Shown in pieces: positions 48,578-61,004 of a DNA stretch of 64,000 nucleotides (position 1 is its first letter; every line of letters starts with the position of its first letter). The translations under genes were made by a program, and so were the position numbers. Below the pieces are notes generated by a model that searched no databases, was not told where the DNA came from, and saw only the letters and a list, made by a program, of their open reading frames with translations. Origin of the DNA: Acanthacorydalis orientalis (taxonomy: Eukaryota > Arthropoda > Insecta > Megaloptera > Corydalidae); assembly GCA_034766995.1 (NCBI GenBank), contig CM068316.1:15664071-15728070 (forward strand), given 5' to 3'.

Positions 48578-48835
48578 ACTCCGCCTGAAATTACAACTAG
48601 ACAAATCGAGTAGTTTGGTTGTAGTGGCAGCCGGTTCCAAGCCCGGATAAAGGAAGAATGTTAGTGGGGCAGGTCAGCAGCCTACCTACCGTAAAAAATA
48701 TATCGCTCAATGTTCTAGTAATGACCTCGAAAATGGATGAACTAAACGATGGCTCTTCTCATTACATAGAGTCACCGATACAATAATACCATATTAATGA
48801 AATAAGTCTACTAACGAGGAAGAAGATAATGATGA
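48578..48835 (+). mobile_element. SINE-like or internally deleted LINE element
   Basis: G/C-balanced block with GGCAGCCGGTTCCAAGCCCG (a B-box-like GGTTCCAAGCC), GTAAAAAATATATCGCTCAA and a tail GAAGAAGATAATGATGATAT. The tail resembles the GATGATGA 3' tails of RTE-type LINEs, while the first part resembles LINE 5' untranslated sequence. No coding capacity. A short element mobilised by the neighbouring LINE family is likely; its class is inference. Confidence 0.5.
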
Positions 48836-48852
48836 TATATATATATATATAT

Positions 48853-48917
<65 letters not shown>

Positions 48918-48935
48918 TATATATTTACACACAAA
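48836..48935. repeat. (TA)n array
   Basis: About 95 bp of TA with CACACA and AAATA interruptions, directly at the tail of the SINE-like element. Confidence 0.95.
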
Positions 48936-49079
48936 CATCCATTTTTTACATTTAATATATCAGAACTGAAAAATGCACGCATTTTTCGCATTCCTCTACA
49001 TTGAAATGAAAACACGACCTTCTAACGTACACTTCTTTTAATCTTATTTCAATCGAATAGTATTTTAGTCTACATTGTA

Positions 49080-49420
49080 CACATAGTATATAGAACATAC
49101 GACATAGCCGTGCATGCGAGTGTATCATACGCGTTTTAATTCATACGAACGTCGTTTCCGCTGAAAGCTGTGCGCTCTCTCGTCGACTGCCGCCGCGATG
49201 CTACATAATTGCGCTACTGCACACATATTAATTAACTTAATGGATCATAATCGAGTTATTTATCAGCCGTCAAAACATCACACGGCGATGCTACAGTGCG
49301 TTTTAAAAATACGTTATTATGACATAAATACGTTACAATGTCCTAGATGTAGATGACCTTGTAGATTTTCAATCAGTTTTATCAGGTAGGTAGATGGGAG
49401 CCGTATCCTCGAAAAGATTA
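49080..49420. other. Most G/C-rich noncoding island of the window
   Basis: The segment around 49140-49300 contains CpG-bearing words (GCGCTCTCTCGTCGACTGCC and GCCGCGATGCTAC) beside TTAATTAACTTAATGG homeodomain-type words. There is no TE signature and no long reading frame. It is a strong candidate for a conserved noncoding element or a promoter/5' exon; the role is inference. Confidence 0.35.
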
Positions 49421-49500
49421 TTAAAATTTTAACCACTCTGATAAACAAAATACGCTTAATACTTTTCATTTGTGTAATGCTATGTCTGTATAAATGTGTG

Positions 49501-49504
<4 letters not shown>

Positions 49505-49552
<48 letters not shown>
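49505..49552. repeat. (TA)n array, left flank of inserted mariner
   Basis: A pure TA run. The matching run resumes at 50827 after the mariner. Confidence 0.95.
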
Positions 49553-49554
<2 letters not shown>

Positions 49555-49555
<1 letters not shown>

Positions 49556-50823
49556 TAGTTCATTAAGTATGAAATATTCGATTTCTAATCAAAAGTTTAA
49601 TTTATTATATCTCAAATAAAAACCAATACATTTAACAAAAGTATGCACCTAAACTATCGCCACATTTTTGAGATCTTAAAAATAGTTTGTTTACGCCAGC
49701 AGCGAAGAATTATGGAGAGCGAGTGCCGATGAAATCGAAAAAGGCATTTTCCACAGATTATTGAGAATTGAATATTTTTCCTTGCAAGAAGTGGTCTAAA
49801 GCTTGGGAGAAGTGGTAGTTAGTTGGTGCAAGGGCTGGTTAATACGGTGGATGACAGAGAGTTTCCAAGTTCAATTCCTGTAGTTTTCGGAGCGTTATTT
49901 CTGAGACGTGTGGCTGAGATTTGTCCTACAATAGGATTGGCCTGTCTATTGACCAACCTCGGCTTCTTAATCACAAGCATCTTCATCATTTCGTACAATT
50001 GATTCCAGTAGACATTCGTTGTAATCGATTGACGACGTTTCATGAAGGTGTAGTTGATAATACCAGCGCTGGATCAGTCAACAGACATCATTAGCTTTTT
50101 TTGATGAATATTCAGTTCTGGACTGTGATTCGGCGTTTCATCTCTATCCAATTATTGTGCAACATTTGCGATTGTCAAAAATAATCCATTTTTCATCACA
50201 CCTATCAATGCGGTGTAGAAATGTTTCACATTTAGGTCGTGACAGCAAAGAAAGTCGATTTCTCTTCTGAAACTCGTTTAATTCATGCGGAACCCATTTA
50301 TCCAACTTCTTTATCTAGCCGATTTGTTCCAAATGGTCCAATATTGTTGGAATAGTAACGTCAAACCATGCTCACTCATTCACGTTTAGCATGAGATGGA
50401 TTCGCTTCCACTATAGCTTTTAATTCATCGTTATCCACTTTGGTCTCAGGTCGCCCACGTGGCTCATTTTCGAGGTTAAAATCACCAGAATGAAACTTAT
50501 AAGACTATCAACGTACTGTGCATTCATCAGTCATATCTTCACCAAACATTTTATTTACATTTCGAGCTATCTGCGCTTCATTCGTTCCACGACGAAATTC
50601 ATATTCAAAAATGACACGAATTTTTGACATCCATGGTTTCACAAAAATTGCCTTAAAAATTAATTGAATATTAAGCACAACCCAAAAAGTATGTTTGAAC
50701 GAATGAAGATGTATACCTTCACAACAAAAAAAAAAAACGGAAAATCTCACTTAAAGTGAAATATTAGAAATGGCAGTTGTCAAACTTAGTACTTAAGGAA
50801 ATCGGACATTACATATTTAATAA

Positions 50824-50826
<3 letters not shown>
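49555..50826 (-). pseudogene. Near full-length mariner (third lineage) inside a TA array
   Basis: A 1272-bp element with TA on both sides (49553-49554, 50827-50828) and degenerate inverted ends (TTAGTTCATTAAGTATGAAA and TGGTTATTAAATATGTAATG inwards). The minus strand starts MSKIRVIFEYEFRRGTNEAQ at about 50627. It continues through NKMFGEDMTDECTVR and, much later, HPPY then LAPTNYHFSQALDHFLQGKI (near 49830), ending AAGVNKLFLRSQKCGDS. The third catalytic position reads Asn (TNY) rather than Asp. Several stops and frameshifts are present. End and protein sequences differ from both other mariner lineages here. Confidence 0.85.
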
Positions 50827-50886
<60 letters not shown>

Positions 50887-51085
50887 TTGATTGGACAAGA
50901 TATATAGTGTTTTTTTCAATAATAAGGTTGGAACTTCAAAATACTGAATTGACGAGAAAAGATTTTAATTTAAAACTGAGTTATAATTGGTTCAATTTAA
51001 AGGAACTGAATTAATTTTTGCACCTAATATGTATGTATGTATGTATGTATGTATATATATATATATATATTATATATATATATTC
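50827..51085. repeat. (TA)n array, family D mariner fragment, and GTAT/TA repeats
   Basis: A TA run (50827-50881) is followed by a family D mariner end fragment (50882-51027, minus orientation; it includes TTCAATTTAAAGGAAC and ends in GCACCTAA). A (GTAT)n run and more TA repeats continue to about 51083. Confidence 0.8.
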
Positions 51086-51849
51086 TATAAAAATTAATAT
51101 TTCACGTTTTCGATATGGGCAAGTTTTAAGTGTTTCTCCTGTCTTACCCAATATTGTAAATATACAGTCTTTCGGTTACAGTTTGTATTTCAACTATCCT
51201 AATTTCTGGTGTTCAAAATATTTCTGAAATATTTTAAAAATTATCTATTTTATATGGTTATTATTTAACCGTTTTGTATATTTAATGTGCTGTATATTCT
51301 TCTGAAGATGTTGATTTGGACAACATTATAAAAAATTTTAAACATTCCGAAATAAGATTCTGTAAAAAATATACAAAAAGTTAATATTTTAAATAATTTC
51401 ATAAAATTCTCTACATCTTTTATCGTCTTTCAGTAACTTTTTGAACATTTTTGACGTTTTTTAATCATCAATTAAATAATAATCGATTATTTTTTTTATA
51501 TTTTAAAAAGTTACCGGTATTTAAAAATATTAATCGCCATATTTATTTTTGAAATACAATATGGATCCGCTTATTATTTTATTGACAAATGTATTCTTTT
51601 ACAGTGTGTATTATACATTTTTCAAATAGCTTTTTTACATTAAAGGTAACAAATTTATTTCCATTATATATATATATATATATATATTCCTTAAAGAAGT
51701 AGTTGAATATCAAGAAAAAAATTTGTTCACTGAAAGAATTATTTCAAAGCATATTTAAGAAAGAAATTCGAAGACAAAAACGCACATTTAACAAATTGTT
51801 TATTTAAAAAATCATTAAGCATTTATTTTGTTAAAATTTTCAGTGAACG
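51086..51849. other. AT-rich stretch, no gene seen
   Basis: A short TA array lies at 51667-51687. Nothing else was recognised. Confidence 0.5.
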
Positions 51850-52170
51850 TGTTCAAACTACAGCCTCGTGCAAAAACATTGTTATAAACGTGTTCTTTTA
51901 TCTTGTCACCGAACGAACAATGCGATCCTTTTTGTAGAAGCAGTTGTAATTACGCTTATGGATAAACTCATTTCTTAGGATTATCTTTTGCTTGACAAAA
52001 TAGCTTCGGCTAGAGACGCTTTTGTCAAAAATTCAACTAAATACGAAGGTTGTACAAAAGCAGTTTATGAAATATGAGTTTTATTATATTATACGTCAGA
52101 CAATCACTGTTCAAATTTGAGTCGTGTAATAGAATAGTCAATTCGTCTGCATTCAGTGGCGGAACAAGAT
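51850..52170. other. Higher-complexity noncoding island
   Basis: Unique mixed-composition block with CAGTTGTAATTACGC and TTTTGTCAAAAATTC words and no reading frame or TE signal. Candidate regulatory element; the role is inference. Confidence 0.25.
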
Positions 52171-52576
52171 AAAATAATAATAATAAAACGATTGAGCAGT
52201 ATTTTAAATAATGTTAATTTTTTACTTAATGGAACAATAACTGTTTTTGGTTTAGTATTAATAACACGTATTTTTATTCTTTCACTGAATTATTTAATGT
52301 TCAAAGATATCAAAATAGATGTACGTTTAGACTGAAGGTGTTTAAAAAAAATAATTTATAAAATTACATAAATAGAACGAAATGTGTAACAAGAAAAACT
52401 TAAAATAATAATTGTCATTATACTCTACAATTTTGAATCGTCAGATAATTATATATCAGAAAAAATATATTTAGTACACGATTTTTATTTTCTAATGTTC
52501 CTATAAAGTCATTTATTTAATTAATATTTTTCTGTATTAATACAATTTTTATATAATTTTTATTTTAGCCAACTAA

Positions 52577-52625
52577 TTGATATATATATATATACATATA
52601 TATATATACACACATATATATATAC

Positions 52626-52656
<31 letters not shown>

Positions 52657-52657
52657 C

Positions 52658-52688
<31 letters not shown>

Positions 52689-52689
52689 C

Positions 52690-52742
<53 letters not shown>
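52577..52742. repeat. Compound (TA)n/(CATA)n/(CA)n array
   Basis: About 165 bp of TA runs separated by CATA words and ending in CACACACACACAC. Confidence 0.95.
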
Positions 52743-52743
<1 letters not shown>

Positions 52744-53141
52744 CAAGATTTCAATTTGCGTTTGTAATTGGTACCAAAGAACGACGATGCAAATCGAAAC
52801 AATCTATTACATAGTATTTCTGTAGGACTTATTTTATTTCATCAAAATACATATCATGAAAACTGAAAATTTAAGCCAAATTGAAATGCACAATGATTCA
52901 AATTTAAAAAAAGTATCTTTTATTAATTGTAATAAATAAAATTAGTCAAACAAAAATAATATTTAATTCATTGATACATTAAATGTTTATGATAAATATT
53001 TTTTATTTTCAACTGGTAGATGAATCGATATTCATTGCTGTCGTCAGGGCTTTGTTAATTAAAAAAATATCTAAAGTTTGTGTTAAGACCCGAGTATGCG
53101 TATTGAGTATCAGAAGTAAAAATTACCTTAAAATCGCAGCT
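52743..53141. other. AT-rich stretch, no gene seen
   Basis: No exon or TE was recognised. The last 120 bp become more mixed in composition. Confidence 0.4.
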
Positions 53142-53250
53142 GGCCAGTGCATACGATACAAATAGCATTTACCTATCGTAGTTAGCCAGTGTATACGATG
53201 CGAATTTCATTTATCGTAGCAGGCCAGTATATATATTTACGAGTATCATT
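53142..53250. repeat. Triplicated about 40-bp unit
   Basis: The core GCCAGTG-ATACGAT occurs at 53143 and 53185 and, degenerate, at 53223. Each is followed by a CATTTATCGTAG-like part. Spacings are 42 and 38 bp. It is a short local tandem array not found elsewhere in the window. Confidence 0.75.
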
Positions 53251-53699
53251 TGTCTCTCCCGCGCTGTCAACAAACACATTCAGGTTAAAATATTTGTTAG
53301 TCCACAGTACAATTCAAAATGGGATCTGCATTGATCATTAGTAAATAAAATACACTTATCATCAAATTAATAAGTGTGTGCAGTCTGACATTACAGAAGG
53401 TCTGCATATGTTTGCTGCACCAACTCACGCGTACAGCTCTGTGTGTATAAATCTTTTTTCTCTACATCTGGTAAGCAACTAATTTAACGGTATAACTTTT
53501 TTTAAAATTTGTATATTTTATGTACAATGACTATTATTCATGCCTTAACGATTTTAATGAACTTTAATTATCTTGCATAATAAAGATAAAAATACAAATT
53601 AAATGGAGAATTACCAAAACATAAAAAAAATTAAATTACTTACCGAAAAAATTAAAAAATCCCATAACGAAGCAACTTACGACGCCAATCGAGGTCTCA
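53251..53699. other. Mixed-composition unique DNA, unexplained
   Basis: Includes GTGTGTATAAATC (near 53440) about 30 bp before a possible donor CTG|GTAAGC (near 53470). That arrangement could be a TATA promoter with a short first exon, but no transcript evidence exists. Confidence 0.2.
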
Positions 53700-53725
53700 C
53701 TATATATATATATATATGTGTGTGT

Positions 53726-53788
<63 letters not shown>
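53700..53788. repeat. (TA)n array with GTGTGT interruption
   Basis: About 88 bp, nearly all TA. Confidence 0.95.
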
Positions 53789-53790
<2 letters not shown>

Positions 53791-54558
53791 TTGAGAATTC
53801 AACTACCACTAATTAACAAAGACCTCTTCTATTTATTTCTAATTTGTTCAAATTTAATATAAATAGAAGAAATAGATAACTAAAAAAAGAATTCAATGTC
53901 TATGTTCACCCTTATATCTTCCTTAATGAATATTCTTCCTTTTCACATTCTTAGATCTTTTGTAATGATTTCTATTTCCGATTAAGTACCCTTTCCTTTT
54001 AAAATATTATTTTATTATATAAAAAAAGTAATATTTGTATTTAATTAATGTTCATATTTGTATTATTTTCATTTCAAACTATTTTCTAGTGTTGTCTAAA
54101 ACTCCTACTAATTTTTCTGTTTACACCATTATCCTTCTGTTTCGTCTTGATATTTTCAACAAATATATTTCTGAACTTTTCTGCGTTTTCTTGAAGTTAT
54201 CCGATAATGTGTAACATTTAATATCCATGTTTTATTGCATAATTAATATAAGGTGGAATGAATTAATTAAATACATTTTTTATGGTAAAATCTATTTGAA
54301 AATTAAGGCATTTATTTAAACGAATTTCGTCAGAATTTTATTCCTCAGCAATTTTCTTGTGGAATGATATTTAGTTGATAATAAGGTAATCTAAACAAAC
54401 ATATTTTGTAACTTCCCCATTTTCTGTTACTTTCCTCTCAATTTTTCAAACAAATTTAATAATTGATTTTTTGTTACTGTTGATATTGAGATCTCTTTCT
54501 GATTTACTTTGTCTGATTCTTTCTTCACCTATTTGTTTATCGATATATATATATATCG

Positions 54559-54592
<34 letters not shown>

Positions 54593-55393
54593 GTTGGAGA
54601 GAGATAGTCTGTCCCAAATTTGTCAGATTGAATTGGCTATTAAAGTTTAGTTTCGTATTTTGAGCGATACTTTCATTACTTGTTTTAGTTTAATGTCATT
54701 TCGTTTAGAACAATTTGTATGATAAACGTCTTACAGTATTACTGAAATGATCTGTATTAGAATTGTTGAAAAATTAAATAGAATAAGTAACGAATTTAAA
54801 TTCTGTTTAAATTGAGAGAAATCAACTTCGAAAAGAAATAAAATCCTGAAACAAGGACATGGAGGTGCTACTGTGTCTTGTTCAAATTGTTTTGAATCGT
54901 TTAATCGATTTGAAAAGGGTTGAAGACATTAAATACACTGCTGGATTAATAACCACTCGTGTAATGAAACAAGTTGAGAAAGTACAGAACATCTTGAAAT
55001 GTATTCGTTGTGTGTTTCGTAGAATTATCGAAAACTAATTTTTTATCAATGAAAGTACAATTTATCGAATATCGATGAAAGATTTGAATAGGAAAATATG
55101 TGCACGATTCATGTCATATTTATTGAATGATCAAAAGCAAGAAAGAATGGATTATTCAAGAGTCAGGATTTCAGATCATAATTAAACCTTCATGAAAATT
55201 GTTGTTATAGGTGATAAAATATCGAGTTTTTAATGTGAATTATTCTTGAATCACCTGAGTTCTGTATGAACAGGTTAAAGTTTTCCAAAATTCCAAAATG
55301 TGAAAGTGTAATAGTGGTAGGATCAAAAAAATATTGTCAATTTTTCTAATTCCAGTAGGATCTGTTCTAAGTGATCGCTCCTGATGATATATA
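53789..55393. other. AT-rich stretch with palindromic TA/GA repeat at 54539-54592
   Basis: ATCGATATATA and its complement form a 22-bp palindrome at 54539-54560, followed by TA and a GA run (54574-54592). The GA run resembles the reversed CT tail of the MITE family. No gene was recognised. Confidence 0.5.
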
Positions 55394-56428
55394 TTAGGTT
55401 GGTAGAAAAATAATTGCGGCTTATGACGGTTTTAATAATGTGTATAATATGCGGTTTTTGATTTTCCTAACTGTTTAAGTGGCGCAGAACTGTTGGATGA
55501 CTAATGCCTAAATTTTGTGCAAGCAATCGAATTGTTGTGTGTGGTTCTGATTCAACTAACGCGTTTAGTTAGTCGTTATGAGCTGAAAAAGGACGCCCGC
55601 GACCTTCTTCATCTTTAAAGCCATTGTACCCAGCACGAAATTTTTGGAATCATCTTTACGCTCGAATGAAATTTTTGGAACCACCACCGCTATGAACAGT
55701 AATTCCACCAAAAGCATTGTTTAGTTTAATAAAAGTTTCTGCTGTTTTATCACCCGTTTTGAACTCGTACAAAAAATTGCTCTTATTTGCTTCTTTTCCA
55801 TCTTTAATTCAATCGCCCACTTTTGAAACAATATTAATAATGTAACCAAAGTTGATATTACCAAAATATAGACCGAAAAATTCACTCTAATTTTTCGTTT
55901 CTTCTTATTTGCTTTTCAGCGTGGAAGCGGTCTCGATCCATCTCTTCCATCCATCTCTGCTACTAGTCAAATTCTTAATCTCTTGCATGGTGCTTCCTTG
56001 CCGTCTTTCAAGCTGATCTATGTATATCTCGTATATAGTTCTCGGTCTGCCTCTTCCTTTTCTTCCTTGGGGCCTTGCTTCTAAACATTTCCTCACTTTA
56101 CTTTCCTCATTTGATCTGCATTCATGTCCATACCACTTCAACTGTCTCTCCTCCAGAATATCTTTCATGACCCATACCTTCAAGCTTCTTCGAATCCTCT
56201 CATTTCTTATGCAGTCTCTCCTTGTTTCCCTGATACTATTCTCAAAAATTTCATTTCCGCTGCCTTGATGGATCTTGTATGCTTTTAGAGTGTTGTTCAG
56301 CTCTCTGTTCCGTATAAAATCACTCTTAAATTATGTTAACATAAACACGATGAAATGACACTTTCATTAAAACAATTAAGGTCAGAATTCAGAAAACGAA
56401 AACCGCAATTATTTTCCTACCAACCTAA
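55394..56428 (-). mobile_element. Internally deleted mariner (cecropia-type), third derivative, with nested LINE
   Basis: Ends TTAGGTTGGTAGAAAAATAA and its near-complement, with TA at 55392-55393 and 56429-56430. Removing the nested LINE (about 55891-56313) leaves roughly 600 bp, similar to the copies at 9798 and 13377. The minus strand retains the N-terminal DNA-binding region (CACCCGTTTTGAACTCGTAC and AATTGTTGTGTGTGGTTCTG blocks shared with 16400-16650) and lacks the catalytic domain. The left junction differs from the other derivatives. Confidence 0.8.
55891..56313 (-). pseudogene. 5'-truncated LINE nested in mariner
   Basis: The minus strand encodes the end of a LINE reverse transcriptase ORF: IKAAEMKFLR in one frame, then VWVMKDILEERQLKWYGHEC, CLEARPQGRKGRGRPR and DGWKRWIETAS to about 55905. 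Flanking AATTCACTCTAA (left) and AAATCACTCTTAA (right) look like an imperfect target duplication of about 12-13 bp. Flanking mariner sequence is continuous once it is removed. Confidence 0.8.
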
Positions 56429-56952
<524 letters not shown>

Positions 56953-56963
<11 letters not shown>

Positions 56964-57273
56964 GTTTAAAATGACTAATAATGTAATACATCGATTCATA
57001 AAAGAAATGCATATATACAGTTTTATTTTAATGTTAATACCCACTTAAATTAGAAAAAAATTCAAACAATTTTTATTCTTTTTCAAAAAAATGTTATATA
57101 TATATATACATGTGTGTGTGTGTGTATGTTTAAAATGGCTTTAATAATGTAATACATCGATTCATAAAAGAAATGCATATATACTGTTTTATTTTAATAT
57201 TAATACCCACTTAAGTTAGAAAAAATTCAAACAAATTGTATACTTTTCCAAAAAAATGTTACATATATATATA
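56953..57273. repeat. Direct tandem duplication, about 160-bp unit
   Basis: Two units (about 56953-57108 and 57109-57273) both run from a GT array through AATAATGTAATACATCGATT and TTATTTTAAT...AATACCCACTTAA to AAAAAAATGTTA and a TATA tail. They differ by scattered substitutions and small indels, so this is not a recent event. Confidence 0.85.
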
Positions 57274-58372
57274 GGACGGAAATGGTGAAAGCGAAATTAA
57301 GAAATTTGTAAATAAAACATAACATTTTAAAATAATACAAAACTCTACTTTTAAAACCGAAACTTAAATTACATTTCATATTTTTACTACATGTGAAACA
57401 CAATACAAGTGCACTTATTTGATTGAAAACAATGAACACACTTTAAAATAAACCATGATGTTCATTTTATTTGCATATACTTAAACATTGATTTACGCTT
57501 GTTATTTAAAGACCTTCAGAATATTTTAATTAAGTATTTTAGTTTTGAACAATAAATCATCGTAGGAATATTTAATATAATGTGACTATAATTAAAAACT
57601 TATTCATTGATATCAATGTAATTATAGAGGATGTAAATACACACCCAGTCATTATATATATACATAATTATATTAATTAAACTATGTAAATAGTTATTGC
57701 TAAATAAAGATGGATTTCAAAGTTTAATTTTTTGAAATGAAGATATAAAATTATTCTTTATAAAATGACATTTCTATTATAATCATTATAAATAAGTGTA
57801 CGTAATTATTTTTTTTTTAGAATCTGTTTTATTATTTTATATATTTATTATCTAAATGTCTCAGGGAGTAATTCCAAAATGTAAATGATATTAATAATTC
57901 CTAAGAAAAACGTAAGTTCAACAAATTATTCATATTTAAAAGTATATAGTTATTTAAATATATATTTTATATAAAAATATGTAAAAATTTTAAACGCTGT
58001 CTTCCTAAAATTGAAAATTATCTGATTTAGTGTTCTGATCTTGATAATTTAACATGTGGTGTTTTTATATACGTTAATCCCGGGAAAACCTGTGAAACCT
58101 ATTGTAACCGCATGTTTAAATATAGAAAAAATAGCTCAAATAAAAAAGTATTGTTTGTCTTATAACTATTTTTTTGAAAACACCATATATAATGAATAAT
58201 TATATGGTTTATATTTTATGATCTACAAATAAAAAATGACAGCCGACTTTTTTATGAATTATGTGTTAGTAATTTTTCTTAGTTAATTGAATAATTGGTA
58301 ATCTTTCAGTTATTGAATTTTATTTATTCCATTAAGTGAAATTATTTAATTTTAATGCAATTATATTACTAA
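57274..58372. other. AT-rich stretch, no gene seen
   Basis: No recognised repeat or exon. A 70-codon minus-strand frame at 57227-57439 is unrecognised. Confidence 0.5.
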
Positions 58373-58913
58373 CCCTTTGCAGCCGAACTTTTTGTCGGCT
58401 AAACTTTACAACAACTCGGATTTATTTTGTGTCTTACTCATATGGAATAAATGATTTGTTTTAAATCTAGAATAATAAGTAAATGTTTTTAAGTGTTGTT
58501 TTATTACTTATAATATACAATCACTATATTGATACCTTCTTACTTTTTTTCTCGCCAGTAAACAATGTCACTCTCATCAGAACACTGCTTGATCTCTCAA
58601 CACAATCACTTTATAAAGAATTTTCATATTTTTCAAAAACAAATTCATTATCACTGCCATCTTGAAACAATTCACTATCAGTTATATTTGAAACCATGGT
58701 GAATGGTCTACTTTTTGATTTTTTCGGCCAGAGAAACAATTAAATGCTGATCAGACAGAATGCAGAAAAGACAGAATGATTTAATTAGGTGGAACTGTAA
58801 TTTAACTGTAAATCACAGTTTTTGTATACTTCATTGTATCATATTAGTGGTACACTTAGAGTACAACGTCAAATAATGTCTATGCCTGGGAGGAGTACTT
58901 AAAGTGCAAAGAG
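58373..58913 (-). mobile_element. Nonautonomous piggyBac element, copy 1
   Basis: 541 bp. The left end CCCTTTGCAGCCGAACTTTT follows CTAA (decayed TTAA); the right end is the complement of CTCTTTGCACTTTAAGTACT, followed by TTCA. The minus strand has ATG near 58697 opening MVSNITDSELFQDGSDNEF, the acidic N-terminal start of piggyBac-type transposases, broken within about 40 codons. No catalytic domain is present. It is homologous along its length to 62841-63376 in the opposite orientation. Confidence 0.8.
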
Positions 58914-58917
58914 TTCA

Positions 58918-59210
58918 TAGAGCACTGAGGTACAGAAACTTTTTTCTGTACATTACACTCTGGTATGATGGTATTATTATCAAAATACGGATAAGTAATG
59001 ATCAAAAATGATCAATATCATTGATTGAACATTTTTGATCAGAATTTTTTTTGTGGTTTGTGATATGAGAATTTTTTTTGAAAGATAATTTAGATACTAT
59101 ACCAAACATGTTTTGTAAACCCAATGTTGATAAAAATATAATAATAAATATATGAATAATTTTGTAAATAATAATTTGAATCACATATATAGTTCAGTTT
59201 TTTTTTGAAA
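58918..59210 (-). repeat. Unclassified hairpin repeat R, copy 3
   Basis: It flanks the piggyBac copy and continues the homology to 62645-62836 outside the element. It carries GATCAAAAATGATCAAT and ATTGATTGAACATTTTTGATC, which form a hairpin of 11 plus 6 pairs. A GTGGTTTGTGATATGAGAAT block and TTTAGATACTATACCAAACA follow. Confidence 0.65.
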
Positions 59211-59487
59211 GCGTTCAAACACTTTAAATAATTTTTATGCTTTGCCATATATTTAAAAAATAAGTTAACATTGAAATAAAAAATTGAATAAAACGAGAAA
59301 ACCGTTCTCAAACCAAAGATTAATTTTGTAAGCAACATTTTTGTTTCTTTTCAAATATTTTATGATGTACGTTTGGATATTTTTTATAAAATTAGAGCAA
59401 ATGTATAATATAAATCTGAAATGTAACTAAATTCATGATTTATTCTGTGAGCTAATAATTTATCTCATATTAAATATTAGGTCATTG

Positions 59488-59538
<51 letters not shown>

Positions 59539-60049
59539 TGTGTGTATTGTGATTGCGCGCTTAAACATATTTTACCCAGGTATGTGACATGTGAATAAAA
59601 TATTTTTTAAAATTGATGATCGTCAAGTGAGTAGGATGTCAAACTGCTTTCCAATATATAAATAATTCGAAATTGATTTTTCGCTTTATATTATATTCAA
59701 TAAAAAAATCAATCGTTCAGAATAGGTAAATAATAGTATTGTTGACAGAATATCTATCAATAACATCTTAATTTATGTAACAATTACATGGTATATAAAT
59801 ATATCTATATCGTTGATATTGTGAATTTTTATTGAGATATTTTTTTCCATAATCATTACATTGAAAACCTATAATATTTAGATATTTTACAATTTTAAAA
59901 TAAATAAAGACATTAATAACTGATAACCTGCAGGATATGATTAATATTTATCTTACCTACTGATCGTTGATTTTAAGTGTTAGAAATAATTTTAATATTA
60001 AAAATAAATATAATTTTCTGTCTCTTCTGTTTTACTCTGAGGATGACTG
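59211..60049. other. AT-rich stretch with (TA)n at 59490-59535
   Basis: No gene recognised. Minus-strand short frames at 59002-59338 overlap repeat R and are spurious. Confidence 0.5.
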
Positions 60050-60160
60050 AATCGATATCTAAATGCGCATCGCTGCAATGAAAAAAGTAATCAATAATGA
60101 TTTATTGAATATTTTTGACCAGTTTTTTGTTTGGTCTGTGGAATAAAAAAAAACATATGT
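60050..60160 (-). repeat. Unclassified hairpin repeat R, copy 4
   Basis: AATCAATAATGATTTATTGA and ATATTTTTGACCAG match the hairpin region; GGTCTGTGGAAT corresponds to the GTGGTTT block. The copy is degenerate. Confidence 0.5.
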
Positions 60161-60454
60161 ATAAACAAAATCCGTTTTTATTATATACAATTTAAGAAAG
60201 ATAAAAAAAATATAAAAGTGAAAGAAACATTATAGGAATCTGTAAAACATATTTAGTTGTTTCTTAAAACTAATTATACTTCGAATTTAATTTTATTTTT
60301 CGTTATTTCTTTTAGGTTTATATTGAACTTTTATTGAAAACTAAAAAAAATTAATTCTCTAACCATTAAAAAAGTGGCATTGTTTTATTAAAAACAGTCA
60401 TAAAATATATCTATAATAAAATGTCTATAAAACTGAATTTCTGTGAAAATAAAC

Positions 60455-60457
<3 letters not shown>

Positions 60458-60511
<54 letters not shown>
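60458..60511. repeat. (TA)n array
   Basis: A pure TA run of about 54 bp. Confidence 0.95.
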
Positions 60512-60513
<2 letters not shown>

Positions 60514-60931
60514 TGAAAAAGAAAATACCAGTTAAACAGTAAATATTTACTTCAAGTCTGCAGGTTTACTAACACCAAATGAAAAATAGTAATTGTGTAA
60601 ACTTTTGTAACTTCGTCGTTGTAAGAGATCGCCAGTTTGAAATTAAAAAAAGAACTGTCTAACAATAAACTCTTCTTTTAATTATAGTGTTTTATATTCG
60701 CTTGCAAACAGAAAATTATGTTTCTGTTATTTGAAGTTTGTTTAGAATTTTCATCGGTATAAAAATGTGATTTATTACACGGACTTATGCCTGAAATTGC
60801 AAACTTTAAATGTAAAAATAAACATCCAAGTTTCTTTATATAAAAATGTATTTAAGGAAACAAAAGATTAAAGCAATAAGGAAGGCTTACACTTAAGAAA
60901 ACTTGTAATTTTATTTATATTTTTTTATTTG

Positions 60932-61004
<73 letters not shown>

